Source: Gracilaria domingensis
Lineage: Eukaryota; Rhodophyta; Florideophyceae; Gracilariales; Gracilariaceae
Direction: 5' to 3'
Assembly (NCBI GenBank): GCA_022539475.1
Contig: VCMS01000018.1
Span: 310,001-374,000 of the forward strand
Length of the DNA stretch: 64,000 bases
A model generated the notes under the pieces. The model had not been told where the DNA came from. It saw nothing but the letters and a program-made list of their open reading frames with translations, and searched no databases. Shown piece by piece: positions 21,230-31,397 of the stretch. The stretch's first letter is position 1; the number at the start of each line of letters is the position of its first letter. Position numbers and translations under genes: made by a program.

Positions 21230-22132
21230 TTACTGACGTCCTCTGCGGCTACGAGTCGTCACACGTTTTCCTATTCCTCTACCCCTTCCTCGAAGACCTG
21301 ATCTGGGAAGGGCAGGACGGTGGCCTGTAGGAACAGATCGGAAAGTTCGTGCAACGGACTGCTCATGCGAAGTTTGTGAAACAATTCTATCTGTTTCCGT
21401 TGTATCTGTTTGTACACTTCTGACAGTCGAAGCGTTGCGTGAAAGGGCATTGTTCGTTGTCCTGGACTGCGCTGCGGGTGTTGGGGCTGGTTGAATTTCA
21501 TCTTCTTCTTCGAACAGAATCGGTGGAGCTGGAGCCATGGACTGATTAACATTCTCATTACCAATCGATGAAGCAGTGGGGTCGGCGCGAATTTCATCAT
21601 CAGGTTGTTCTGCTTGTATTCGTGTGCTAGACTGCCATTGGGCTTGCGAAGTATCAGCAGAACTTTGACTACCTCCATTGCTTTTGTATCGTCTGTCGCG
21701 TCTCAGTGCCTCTTGGATGAGCAAATTTGCTGCCCACTGTCCTTCAGCCATACGTAAAATGCGAAAGTGGCGTTCAAGTTTGGACCGAAGGTCAACCACG
21801 ACTTGTGGGTGCTCTCGAACCAGGTTCCGGTACGTGAACTTGCCATCATCAGACACATGTTTCAATGAGTATAGGTATTCTCTGATGCAACGCATGGCTG
21901 CAAAGATGACCTCTTCAGTGAGTGGAGTATCTTTATCGTACTGACGGCTCTGAAATGCGGCCATCTTTCTATTGAAAACCTCGCGCATTCTCCGCTGTGA
22001 TCCCTTCCCGGGTGCTCCATGCTTATCCGGCCGACGAGATTCCAATCGAGTGGGAATGGAAAGCACACGTTCCTCGAAACGTGTTGTATCACCTCTAGTA
22101 TGCGCAGTAGAGGGTGTGGTAGGGGGGCACAT
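21230..22132 (-). CDS. CACTA-associated accessory protein, member 1 (300 aa)
   Basis: This is an intact frame from ATG 22132. Residues about 50-150 form a helical, charged domain starting FNRKMAAF and ending FRILRMAEGQWAANLLIQE followed by ALRRDRRYK. The C-terminal half is Ser/Gln/Thr-rich and closes with an Arg/Gly-rich tail (GRGRGIGKR). The same domain order recurs at 26735-27988, where FNRLYRRQ and AAAQNYWIVTEFIKEAIQRDRKAK occupy matching positions. It is transcribed divergently from the tnp2 transposase, 535 bp away. In other CACTA elements a second gene encodes a DNA-binding protein that recognises subterminal repeats; that role is only an inference here. No known domain is recognised. 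Confidence 0.6.
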   Translation of the reverse strand: MCPPTTPSTAHTRGDTTRFEERVLSIPTRLESRRPDKHGAPGKGSQRRMREVFNRKMAAFQSRQYDKDTPLTEEVIFAAMRCIREYLYSLKHVSDDGKFTYRNLVREHPQVVVDLRSKLERHFRILRMAEGQWAANLLIQEALRRDRRYKSNGGSQSSADTSQAQWQSSTRIQAEQPDDEIRADPTASSIGNENVNQSMAPAPPILFEEEDEIQPAPTPAAQSRTTNNALSRNASTVRSVQTDTTETDRIVSQTSHEQSVARTFRSVPTGHRPALPRSGLRGRGRGIGKRVTTRSRRGRQ

Positions 22133-22667
22133 TGCAAAGTGTTGCTAGCCTGCCACAGAGCTCACGTTGGTGCAGTACAGATCGGATCTGAAACTGAAGT
22201 CAGTCAAGAGGCGCTGGAGAGCTTGACAGGGTACGCGCTTCATGGAGGACGTTGGAAATGCGCATCGCCTATTTATACGGTTTCGGCGGAGTACAGTTTT
22301 GTTTCGTGTTCATGTGGCGGGAAAGTGGTTGGCTTGGACAGTACTAATATTGAAATCAATGTCCTCTCTCCACCGAGAACACTATGCTCTTTCTATCCCG
22401 TGTCTGAATCATGCACGGTCGAAGGCGATTCCGACAGAATTTAGGCTCTGAGGCCCGAACCGCACAATATCTGAATCCCATATTCGTCTCCGACAAAGAT
22501 GTGAGCAGTGATTCTAGCGGGCTGTTTCACGTGAAGGCTCTGATGCAGTAGAGATACGGGATCAGCAAAGTGGCTCATTCTACCCTCCTTCCATTTCCAC
22601 TGCCCGACGAAGGAAAACTCGAAGACGGCTGAGCGAAAGTAATCGAAGCGCACGGAATGAAGGCCCC
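22133..22667. promoter_or_regulatory. Divergent intergenic region of the second CACTA system
   Basis: Some 535 bp separate the start of the accessory gene (minus) from the transposase (plus) and presumably hold both promoters. No TATA motif or repeat stands out. Confidence 0.35.
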
Positions 22668-25665
22668 ATGACTCCCGTGAGGCAGTATCCTAGCGATGAT
22701 GACCAAGAGATATCTGGGAGTATAGAGCCACCGTCTGGCGTTTTGCCAAATGTAGAAGGTCGTATAGCAGTGGACAACAGCCGTCTGCGATCCACCAGTG
22801 GCGTTCAAGATCATCATCATCCAAGTGACCTTTATGATGTCTATTTAGAAGTCGTGGATACTAACAACTGTGCCTCTTCGCCTCAAGAGGCTGAGGATAG
22901 TGTCATCATTCATGGAACTTCTCATGTGCTGGATTTGTGTTTGTCACATCAAGCTCAAAATCCTGACGAGCTCCGTACTGGACGAGGGAACTCTTCAGAA
23001 GTCTCAGAGCATCTCTCGTTTGCCTCATGGGAACGCACGGTGGGTACAATCGATATACGCCATTGCGCAGTATCTGATTCTCTCAGAGAGGCAGAGGCGA
23101 GAAGACTTCAGGAAGTGCTCTTCGTGGTTGAAAACGGTGGCTTGTCCGAGAATTACGCACGTAAGCTTCTTGCAACTGATGTTGTTTCATCACGTTTCAG
23201 CTATGATGCAACACTGAACTATATCAGAAGGAGAACAGGCGTGAGAAGATACTACGGGGTAATGTGTACCAAAGAACATGCAGCCATTTTCGACAAGGAC
23301 TGTGAAAGTGTTTCATGCCCAAGTCGCGAATGTGACCTGCCGGTTACTATTGGGCGTAGATACTGGTATCGACTCATCTCCGAACAGATTGCAGCATTGT
23401 GTAGAGAGTTTGATACATTCAAGAACATATTTCATGGGTGTCGGGTGGCATATGAAGCTACCGTAAGCCATTTAGAGACTGACGCATATCTACGTGACTA
23501 CTACGATGGTGAGTATTTTCAGGAGATGCATGGAGAGAGATTGAAATCTTGGAAAGAGGAAGAAGAACTTTACGTGTTTCTCTCGTTCTCGTGCGATGGC
23601 GTGGAAGTCTTTAAAGGCCGAAGAATGACCAGGTCTCTGTGGCCATTGATGTTCACAGTTCTCAACTATGGTCCGGAGCAACGCTTTAAGGCTGCAAATG
23701 TTCTGCTTTGTGGGTTTGTTCCAGGCTCTCATGATGGTGAGCACTTTGATTCATTCCTGTCGCCTTTGATTAATGACTTGAAACGCTTAGAACAGGGTGT
23801 TCGCATGCAGTGTCATGATAGGAAACTACGAACCGTGTGCTCGTACATGTTATTCTTTACAGCCGACTGGCCTGCGGCAAGCAAGATTTTGGGTACGAAA
23901 GGACACAATGCGGAGCTCTCATGTCGAAGGTGTCACAAGAAAGCGCGCAGGGCTTCAGACGGTGGCACTCGCCTGTGGATGCTACCAGAGGAGCACAATT
24001 GCGTCTTACTTCATAGGCCACCCTCTTTTCGAGATATACCTACCAATTACATCGCAGTGGAATGTCTCGGACCCAGAACATGTGAAGAGACTGCGCGCAC
24101 ATGGGAGATGTTACAACAGGCGCTAAGCCAGACGCAAAGGGAGACAATCATGTGTGGAATAGGAGTCAAAAGGAAACCAGTCATTGCCGAACTGACTCTT
24201 GATATTGTCAAGTGTTCTCCATACGATCCCATGCATCTTTGGTTACAGGGTTGAGTAAACCACTTGATCAATTTGTGCACGGGATTCCACCCAAAGTGTG
24301 CCACGATCCGGAGACCTTACGTGATTAACGAAGGAGCCTTGGTATCAATCAATCAGTCCCTGGCCGCGGGATTTGCTGGAATTCCATCCACTTGGGGCAG
24401 GCCATCTGAGTCGTTTGCTTATATTGGTGCGTATAAGGCAGAAGACTACCTTAATTTGCTCTGTACTATGGTGCCATCGTGTTCAATGCAAGCTCGATCG
24501 ATGTAAGGATAACTACGTTGTGGTCCCTGACGTCTAAAGTGACGCATGTACTGTTTGACACGAGCCCCAGAAAGAGTGATATTCATCGCATGGGAGAATG
24601 GCTCAGTCAGATTCACTTCCTGTTTTTGCAGGTCTTCCAGACGCTTCAGAGGCATTCTGTCTCACGCCTACGACGCATGCTATCCTACACCTGCCACAAA
24701 TGCTGCGGGAGTGCGGTCCGTTGCGAAACGTTTCCCAATTCATAGTTGAGCGAGTGGCAGGTACCATGGTGGATATAAGGAAGTCATCACAACGACCAGA
24801 AGCGAATTTGTTCCACAAGACGCATAATCTCTTTGCACTACGCATGCTCGGTGGTGGCTTTGGGCATACGATGGAGGAAGATAATTCTAATTTCGAACCA
24901 TCAAGAGCCCCAGAACCTCCTCTGGAGGAGCACTGCTCTCTCGACTCTGGCTCTCCGCTAGAAAACGATGTCATGGCCTTTACCGATGTAGATCAGCCTT
25001 CTGAGGAGTAGGGAACAAAGTTGAAACTAGAGGGGAAGGGGAAAGTGGTTGGCGGTACTGAGAGAAGGGGACAAATTGAAGAACATACGAGAGCACTGCT
25101 TCCCATAACATGCTACGATATTCGAATCGAAGAGATTCGTCTGTTTCCATCAGTGAAACTCTCGGACCACAGCACCACGTTAAAAATCGAGAGCTGGGCA
25201 GGGCTTCAACGACGTAGAAGACAGGATATACACAGAGCAAGGCAGCAGTGTTGGATCGCGGCGCACTTCCAGTGAGACAGCTCAACTTCTTCGCAGCAAT
25301 CGGGGGCTGGAGAGGCAACGTTTGAAGTGTTTTACGGGTGCGCAGACGAAATGTGGGAAGCAGACGTGTCGTACCGGCAACCAGGTGAGCAGCTGTTGCA
25401 TCGCAAAAACTTGACACTGATTCGTGTGAACTCGTTGTATGGCCTTCGTCTTGACCCTAACACTGGTCTCCCATACACTTCTCTGCAAGGCCCAAACCGT
25501 CGATCAAGGCTTCATAACACTCGAAGAAGTGTTGAAGACATCTCATGTGTTAACAGACTTATTGGGTACATGGATTTCAACGGGCGTCGCACTATTTTGG
25601 ACCCTATGCACCACCAATTATGTAGTTCTTTCCAGCCTCACACAATACTTGGAGGACTGCTCTGA
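22668..25665 (+). pseudogene. CACTA (EnSpm) transposase, tnp2 family, second element
   Basis: The first 528 codons are open from ATG 22668. They contain an acidic leader, a Cys motif (CESVSCPSREC) near residues 220-230, FLSFSCDGVEVFKGRR (probable first catalytic Asp), GFVPGSHDGEHFDSFL, FFTADWPAASKILGTKGH, the pair SCRRCH, and CSPYDPMHLWLQG. A TGA at 24252-24254 stands where the other transposase has Trp (LLGW). The frame continues to 24506, then two frame changes lead to AILHLPQMLRECGPLRN and NLFHKTHNLFALRMLGGGF ending at 25011. A further C-terminal frame (25327-25665) aligns only by position. The N-terminal half is well preserved, so decay looks recent or is partly sequence error. The neighbouring divergent accessory gene and the repeat array at 26 kb complete an autonomous-looking CACTA layout. 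Confidence 0.75.
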
Positions 25666-25791
25666 AGGTTCAGGACGTTGGAAGCGTTAATGGTCTGGAT
25701 ACGTAAAGAACGGGAAAGAATACGGGCGATGGAAAGGTGCCGAATTCTGAGCGAGGCGAGATGTGACTGGAACAAATGTAACACACATAAC

Positions 25792-25827
25792 GTTACCGGT
25801 GATGTTACTGGTGACGTTACTGGTCAC
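25792..25827 (+). repeat. 12-bp tandem repeat x3
   Basis: Three consecutive 12-mers: GTTACCGGTGAT, GTTACTGGTGAC and GTTACTGGTCAC. Each is close to palindromic (GTxACYGGTxAC), so each could be a protein-binding site. The array lies between the transposase end and the subterminal-like array. Confidence 0.55.
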
Positions 25828-25993
25828 AACCGGCGCAGCGAGGGCATTCGTGACTTCAGTTATGTAGGTCACGGTTTTATTCCCATTTCAAGTATCGGTA
25901 CCAAAGACAGGAGTAAAAAGCATTTCATCGTTTATGATTGGTGCAGACAGAGGAATGCAAAGCTGTTCATTGGCCTAATTTGACACACAATAG

Positions 25994-26280
25994 AGCATCA
26001 TTAGCATACAATTTGCGCATCATTTTTCGTAATACTCCGGCTGTCCAGGGCGCATCTGGCGCGCATCTCTTCGCTCAACACATGAGCATATTTTGCATAG
26101 CTTTGGAACGTCTAATGTAAATCACTTGGACATCTTTTAGGTGTTTCACACGCACAGTTTATGCGCATCTTTTGCGCATCCTATGCACATCTCTACAGTA
26201 CTCTAACATGGTTCATATGCACTGAAAGCAACAGAATGTACCGCGCATCTTAGGCGCATCCGTCGCGTATCAACTTGCCT
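25994..26280. repeat. Degenerate GCGCATC repeat array (CACTA subterminal-like)
   Basis: The word GCGCATC or a one-base variant occurs about ten times in under 300 bp. Examples are GGCGCATCTGGCGCGCATC near 26048-26066, a ATGCGCATCTTTTGCGCATC pair near 26162-26180, ATGCACATC and GCGCATCTTAGGCGCATCC near 26243-26261. Many are paired in direct orientation with 11-12 bp spacing. The position, beside a tnp2 transposase and between two accessory genes, fits a CACTA subterminal domain. Confidence 0.5.
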
Positions 26281-26734
26281 TTCTGGGAACTCTGGGACTG
26301 CCCTTCTCCGTTTCTTCTTCCAGGACGTGCATACGGAAAGTGTCTCTGCAGTTTTCAGGCCTCCGATACGCTTCGAGTCTCATCATATCCCGAGTAAGTG
26401 TTCTCCCTTTTGCATATCTGCCGCGATCACGCTTTTCTCATTCGACATCTTTTGCGCGGAGATTCTATCTCTTCCCAATTTGTATGGGCTCCCTCTTTCT
26501 CTGACATCTTGCCACCGCGGCTTCTCGTAGTCTGTGAAATCTTCCTCAGCCTCTGTGCATAGTCGTTCACTACGTTTGCATCCTTGAGCACCGACGTTCT
26601 GAGACTTGCAGATAGTTCCGAAGTAAGCATTTCAAAGCTCTTCTCGTTTCCTGCGACGCATGTCTTTACACAACTAACCGTGAGTGTTTCCTGTCATATA
26701 TATATGTCATCAATCTCACCAGCTCATCGTTAAA

Positions 26735-27988
26735 ATGACCTTTCGTGTTCTGCAAGGAGTAACTGTCGATAGTCAGCGCTCATTAGCGCAGGAAATAACC
26801 GGAAACTCTGGGAAACAATCCTCTATTCTAGCCTCAATTACTATTGGTTTCCCATCAGCTTCCGAGAAGCGAAAGATGAAGGATTCAGATCGTCCAGGAG
26901 TGCCACCCGGAGCGGCTATTTCTTCACGTTTAGTGTTCAACCGTTTGTATCGCAGACAGATGGGCTCTAGGGCCCCGTCTTGCAAAGACTATCCTGTGTA
27001 TTCGGAGATGTCAAACGCTGCGAAAGATCTCATCAGGCAGTTAATGTACCAGAAGATGAAGCTCAAGCGGGGAGAGCGAACCTTCATGTCGATAAAGATT
27101 GAGTACGCTTCGCAACTATCGCAGCTCAAGAAGAAAGTGGTGGAAACCTTCCCTATTCTTGCTGCCGCTCAGAACTACTGGATAGTCACGGAGTTCATCA
27201 AAGAGGCCATTCAGAGAGATCGCAAGGCGAAAGTGGAGGCTTCTAAGAAGGTTGCGAAGAAGAAAAATGAAGTTCGTCGTCAAGGAACCAACGGGAATGT
27301 GGTCGGAGGTGGAGCAGACGGTGCTACTCGTGATCCATACTCCGCTTCGCACAATTTCAACCACGACAATGGGGGTACCGAACGCGCGTCTCTTCGCAAT
27401 GCGGAGAATGTCGATTTTGTTGCACCTGGTGGTGAAAGCGTCCGTGCCCCATCTGACCAGAGGAACATGATTGCTGTTGCAAGGTCTGAGGCAGAAGTAT
27501 ATGCAGGCGGCAATGATCACGGTTCTTCTGCACCTAATCACTGTCATGATGAAGTTGTCGAAAGGAGTAGCGTCTACATGGAGGATGATGACTCGCATGA
27601 GAGAGAGGTAACGCGAAGAGTGCGGGAAATAGGAGAGGCTACAGCGTGTCTAACAAGCGAAAGTACCTCGTTCATGAAGACGAAGGGGTTGATGATGACT
27701 CGCATGAGATAGAGAACAGGAGAGGATGCCGTATGGTCAACAACCGCAGGTACTCCGTTCATGGAGATGATGGCAATGATGGCGATGAGATTGAGGATGA
27801 GAGTGGTGATAACGGGTACATTTCCAAAGCCTTTCAACATAAGGCATCTAGGAAGGGCAAGAAGAACGGGAAGAAAGTCGCTAGACAGGCCCACTGCCAT
27901 GCCGAACGTCAACGTGCGGGAGGGGATGATGTCGACATGTCCGATGAGACAGAACAATCGGAGCAGAGCAGCTCATCTCACTACAGTC
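26735..27988 (+). pseudogene. CACTA-associated accessory protein, member 2, cut by an LTR element
   Basis: The start is ATG 26735, with a TATATATA stretch about 40 bp upstream. Residues about 70-190 share the charged helical domain of the 300-aa protein at 21230-22132. A Lys-rich linker (SKKVAKKKNEV) and a long acidic, Gly/Asn-rich tail follow, in which a unit like D-D-D-S-H-E recurs. The first frame closes at 27712. A second frame (27646-27993) continues the same repeat-like acidic sequence, so a frame change near 27620 is likely. The last codon of that second frame lies inside the LTR that begins at 27989, so the retrotransposon interrupts the gene. No transposase is adjacent on its downstream side; the remainder must be beyond the retrotransposon. 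Confidence 0.55.
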
Positions 27989-28536
27989 TGTGAGATAGTG
28001 CGCGCGAGCGACTACTCAAGAGAATGTCCGGGAACGGTGGTGTGGATGCGCAGCACACGGGGTGTAAGGCCGTGTGAGCTGCCGAGTCGGAAAAGACGGT
28101 CGTTGAAGGTGCGGAGTAGTCCACGGCACTCTGTGGTGAAACCGAGTACGGAGACACGCGCAGTCCAGAAAGGTACCACGCGCCTAGCCAGAAAGCCGGT
28201 GCAACGGTAGTGATATCGCCGCAGAACAGCCTGTGCAGGTCTTAGACAAGCTGGGTTCCTACTACGACTTAGGATCCGTGCCACGGGAAACAAGACGAAG
28301 AACCTAGTAGGAAGCACCTTGGTTTACTGTCATGGTGGCTACAGCCGAGCTGGCGAAAATAAATACCTCGTCTGGCGTCGCCACACACGGGTACGACTTA
28401 CCGATCACGGGGCACTAGCTGCCACCGGCATACACGTGGACTACTACTACTACTATATCTACTACAACAATGTCATCCGACGAGCGGGTTTCCTTACAGT
28501 GCCACCACTGCAACCGTCACGGCACAGTATCTTACA
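27989..28536 (-). repeat. 3' LTR of copy 1 (548 bp)
   Basis: On the plus strand it begins TGTGAG and ends CTTACA, so in element orientation it has TG...CA ends. It matches the LTR at 48268-48814 along its length with only a few substitutions. A TATTTATTTT stretch on the minus strand (28356-28365) is a possible TATA element for gag-pol transcription. The plus strand carries a (CTA)n run near 28439-28465. The right edge abuts a polypurine tract. Confidence 0.85.
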
Positions 28537-28551
28537 GACCCCCCTTCTTAG
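28537..28551 (-). promoter_or_regulatory. Polypurine tract next to the 3' LTR, copy 1
   Basis: In element orientation the sequence CTAAGAAGGGGGGTC directly precedes the LTR start TGTAAG, which is the place and composition of a plus-strand priming polypurine tract. The same box recurs at 31386 and 34765. Confidence 0.7.
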
Positions 28552-28738
28552 CTTGTTGTCCGTCCTCGGACAACGATTCCCTCAAAAACGCTAAATCCGA
28601 TTTCGGGATCTACATCATACAGTGCCCCACCCAGTTCGCCTTGTTTTTTTGCTCATAAAACTTCCGACTTCCGGTACCGCCAGCTCTTGCTTTTCTAAAC
28701 AAATCCTGTCTCCTCCTCCGCAACGGTTCCTCACAGCT

Positions 28739-30619
28739 ATGCCTCAGAGTGGTAACCAATGGGTAAGTCCGGATACGGAGTTTGAGCATCGACGCTTAGG
28801 CAACCGCAACCCAGTTGGTGCGCGCTCAGTGGCACTACCGTACTCGGTTAATCATTATGTATCCCTTGGCGGGGAATTCTTCGACGCTCAGCGGTTTGCA
28901 GCAATACCATCGAATCCCGAAAGGGGGTACTTCTTCAGCAACAAACGCCTCCGTGATGGTGCCTGGAAAGCGCGGTGGGCCCACATGCGAGTTAATCCTC
29001 TTCATTCCGACATCGGTGTCCGCCTGGATCCTGGTCTTCCAACGGATATGCCATGGGTCCGTTGTCTGCCGGAGCGAGAATACCAAAGCCGCCTGGTCGC
29101 GATACTACTCCTGCTTCGCGCTCAGTTTGGAGATCCCTCCGTTTCGGTTGCCGCAGGACACTTCCCTCTTCCTGGTCATAACATCCTCGGCTTGGTAGCG
29201 TGGACACCGCCGTTCGATGAGATATACTTCTTCTCGAATCGAGACCACTGGGGCGATGACGTTAGCACCGAAGCTCGCATCCGGGACGGCCATGGCTTCT
29301 TCTTCTCTTGGCACAACCAAGAATTCCATGATCTGCTTCGCCCTTTGCGCCAAGGTCGTTATGTCACAATTCCGGAATCGGGTGTCTTCGCGGTGAGCCG
29401 GTATCTCTGCGTGCCGACGCCACCAATCATCTCCTACTTTTCCGCGTTGTTACTGACCGAGAACCGCCTTGTCACCCTTGCGTGGCAGGTACTGAACGCG
29501 GAGTAGATCGTCTTGGAATTCCTGAGCTTTCTTTTTGCCGCCCGATACGGTATGCGCATGCAGCTCAAGTTTAGCGACTGGAGACTTGGTCATGATCGTG
29601 ATTTGAATTGCCCCGCAGGGCGTCTCTTTCGCCTCCCACCTGAGCTAGTGCGTTTAATCCGTGACGTCGGGGTTCAAAACATTGTTCGAGGAACGGAGTT
29701 CAAGGCTTCCGAAGCGGATTCTCTCCTTGACTATGTCTGTCAGATCGATTGGGACAGGACTCCAAGACCGGGCTTTCTTTGGTATGATTACGACTCCGAC
29801 AGTTTTCCGGACATCCCTCGACATCCTGCGATGTGAGATGATGGGAAAGAGTACTTGCACAACCCTCCGTACCTTCCCGAGGCGGAATGGATGGATGCTC
29901 CTAGGAAGAGCGTTCAACTATACTTTCCGAGGGCGGCAGGGTTCGTAAAGGAGTCACTACCTGGTGGGCACCTCGGTCCTGTTCTTCGCTCAGTGCTGCT
30001 TGATTCTGATCCGGTCATAACTGCGGCTGCGCAGGTCTTCCCGAAAGAATCCGTTTTGGAAGGCAATACGGATGACGTTCAAACTGCAGTTCCAGTTTCA
30101 AGTCCGAACATCGAAGCTCCAGAAAATGAAGTTCAAAGGACGCAAGTCGCAGCAGGAGCCGACAAGAATGGGCAGCCTTCGAGTCTACAGCTTCCTCACA
30201 CAAACAAGCCCGAGACAGCGGATGAAGATGAGACCGATGCGGCTGTTGCCACTGCGCTGCAGTCGCTGAATGATGAGTGCGAGAGGCTCGGTTTGCCGCG
30301 ATCCAATAGTGCGGTACAGGCTCTCCAACGGGCCAAAGAATGGGCTGGGAGCGCATCTCGATTGCGAGAGTACGCGAGCCAGTTCAGCGAGTTCCGTGAC
30401 CGGTTTGCAAGGCGTGCGATAGATGTCCACAACGACATGTGCAACGCGATGGATGGTATCCTCCAAGGGGCGCAAGCAAGCCTCATTGAGGATGTGACAG
30501 ATACGTTTCGATTGGCGCCATGGACGGGCGAAGCACTCAAACCAGAACTTGCTTTGTACCCAACGGTCACGCCACCGCAGTCTCCAATACCGGAAGCGAA
30601 GGACGTTCCGCAATCGTAG
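28739..30619 (+). pseudogene. Antisense ORF region of copy 1, between 3' LTR and pol (broken)
   Basis: An ORF region runs opposite to gag-pol, starting at an ATG about 200 bp inside the LTR. The N-terminal part is rich in aromatic residues (GYFFSNKRL, DEIYFFSNRDHW, HGFFFSWHNQEF) and suggests a globular protein. The last 150 residues look like a helical coiled coil (SRLREYASQFSEFRDRFARRA) followed by a Pro-rich tail. No known domain is recognised. The region is broken into about three frames. A poly(A)-type AATAAA follows at 30698. The same region is present in copy 2. Antisense ORFs in this position are known from some plant Ty3 elements, for example the Grande and RIRE2 groups; relationship to those is not shown. 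Confidence 0.55.
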
Positions 30620-30697
30620 CTGTTTCTGGACCTCAAGCTCGACTGCGTGATCAAGTTTGGTTGCATTGCGCAAAGCAATGCACAGCGATGTACACGA

Positions 30698-30703
30698 AAT
30701 AAA
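30698..30703 (+). terminator. AATAAA poly(A) signal for the antisense ORF, copy 1
   Basis: It lies 79 bp beyond the ORF stop and is followed by a hairpin-forming stretch (30794-30841: CTCAAAA / TTTTGAG with GCGC and TGG/CCA flanks). Confidence 0.45.
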
Positions 30704-31053
30704 CGATTGATTTTTCGAAGAATGCCGTACTGAGATGCATCCATTGTGCGCTTAGTAGCCGAATCGGTTGCCAGTAATACGCGTAGGGCGCGCGCGCTGG
30801 CACTCAAAAAATCCTAAGTATTTTGAGCGCGCCAGGAGCGCAAATCGCGTGTTTTCAGCCTCTGAAACGGCTTCGTTTCCGAGATATCGGACAAACAAGT
30901 AATCGCCGTTTTTGACCGTTTGCGGAGTTGTAATTTCCCCAACAAATATTTTGATTATCCTTGCAAGTAGCCTCTGGCGCTTCCAGGCGCTCCCTGCTGT
31001 ATACGGGCCTAGAGAGCATGCGCGCATGGTACTGTCGCTCTCCGTGGCGTGGC

Positions 31054-31143
31054 GCGTCCTTGCTGGGAGCCGCCGCGTGCATCGCGTCCTTGCTTTGCGC
31101 CACCGCGTGTGCCGCGTCCATGCTGGGCGCCCCCGTGTGTGCC
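31054..31143. repeat. 30-bp tandem repeat x3 (copy 1)
   Basis: Three 30-bp units beginning GCGTCCTTGC or GCGTCCATGC lie between the ends of the antisense ORF and pol. The array is also present in copy 2 at 41186-41274. It is a multiple of three, and on the minus strand it would read a ten-residue repeat, but no long frame uses it. Confidence 0.7.
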
Positions 31144-31385
31144 GCGCGTTGAGCACATTGCTGTAAAGCTGTCCGGGTTGCTTTTTTCTCAATCTGTTCC
31201 GATATACGGGTTGTTTCTCAATGTTGTTGTTACATTCTGTGCTTCATGAATGTGATGGTGAGCACAATAGTAACCCGCGCCAGCTGTTGTCGCTTTCCAA
31301 TGCCGGGATTCGGAGAAACGCTTCTGGAATGTTGGAGGCGGACTACCGTTTCAGGATTCTTTGCTTCCGTGTTTGGCGTTTCGTA

Positions 31386-31397
31386 CCCCCTTCTTAG
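31386..31397 (-). repeat. Internal polypurine box at the end of pol, copy 1
   Basis: The minus strand reads CCTAAGAAGGGGGTA within the last codons of pol (peptide PKKG), with the same flanking CGAGGACG about 9 bp upstream as at the 3' LTR tract. Confidence 0.6.

Noticed and set aside
28439-28465. (CTA)n microsatellite as a separate feature
   Set aside because: It is part of the LTR and present at the same place in all three LTR copies of the family.
30196-30807. 203-codon minus-strand ORF at the end of the antisense module
   Set aside because: It overlaps the plus-strand coiled-coil frame, has no family resemblance and is shortened in the other copy.
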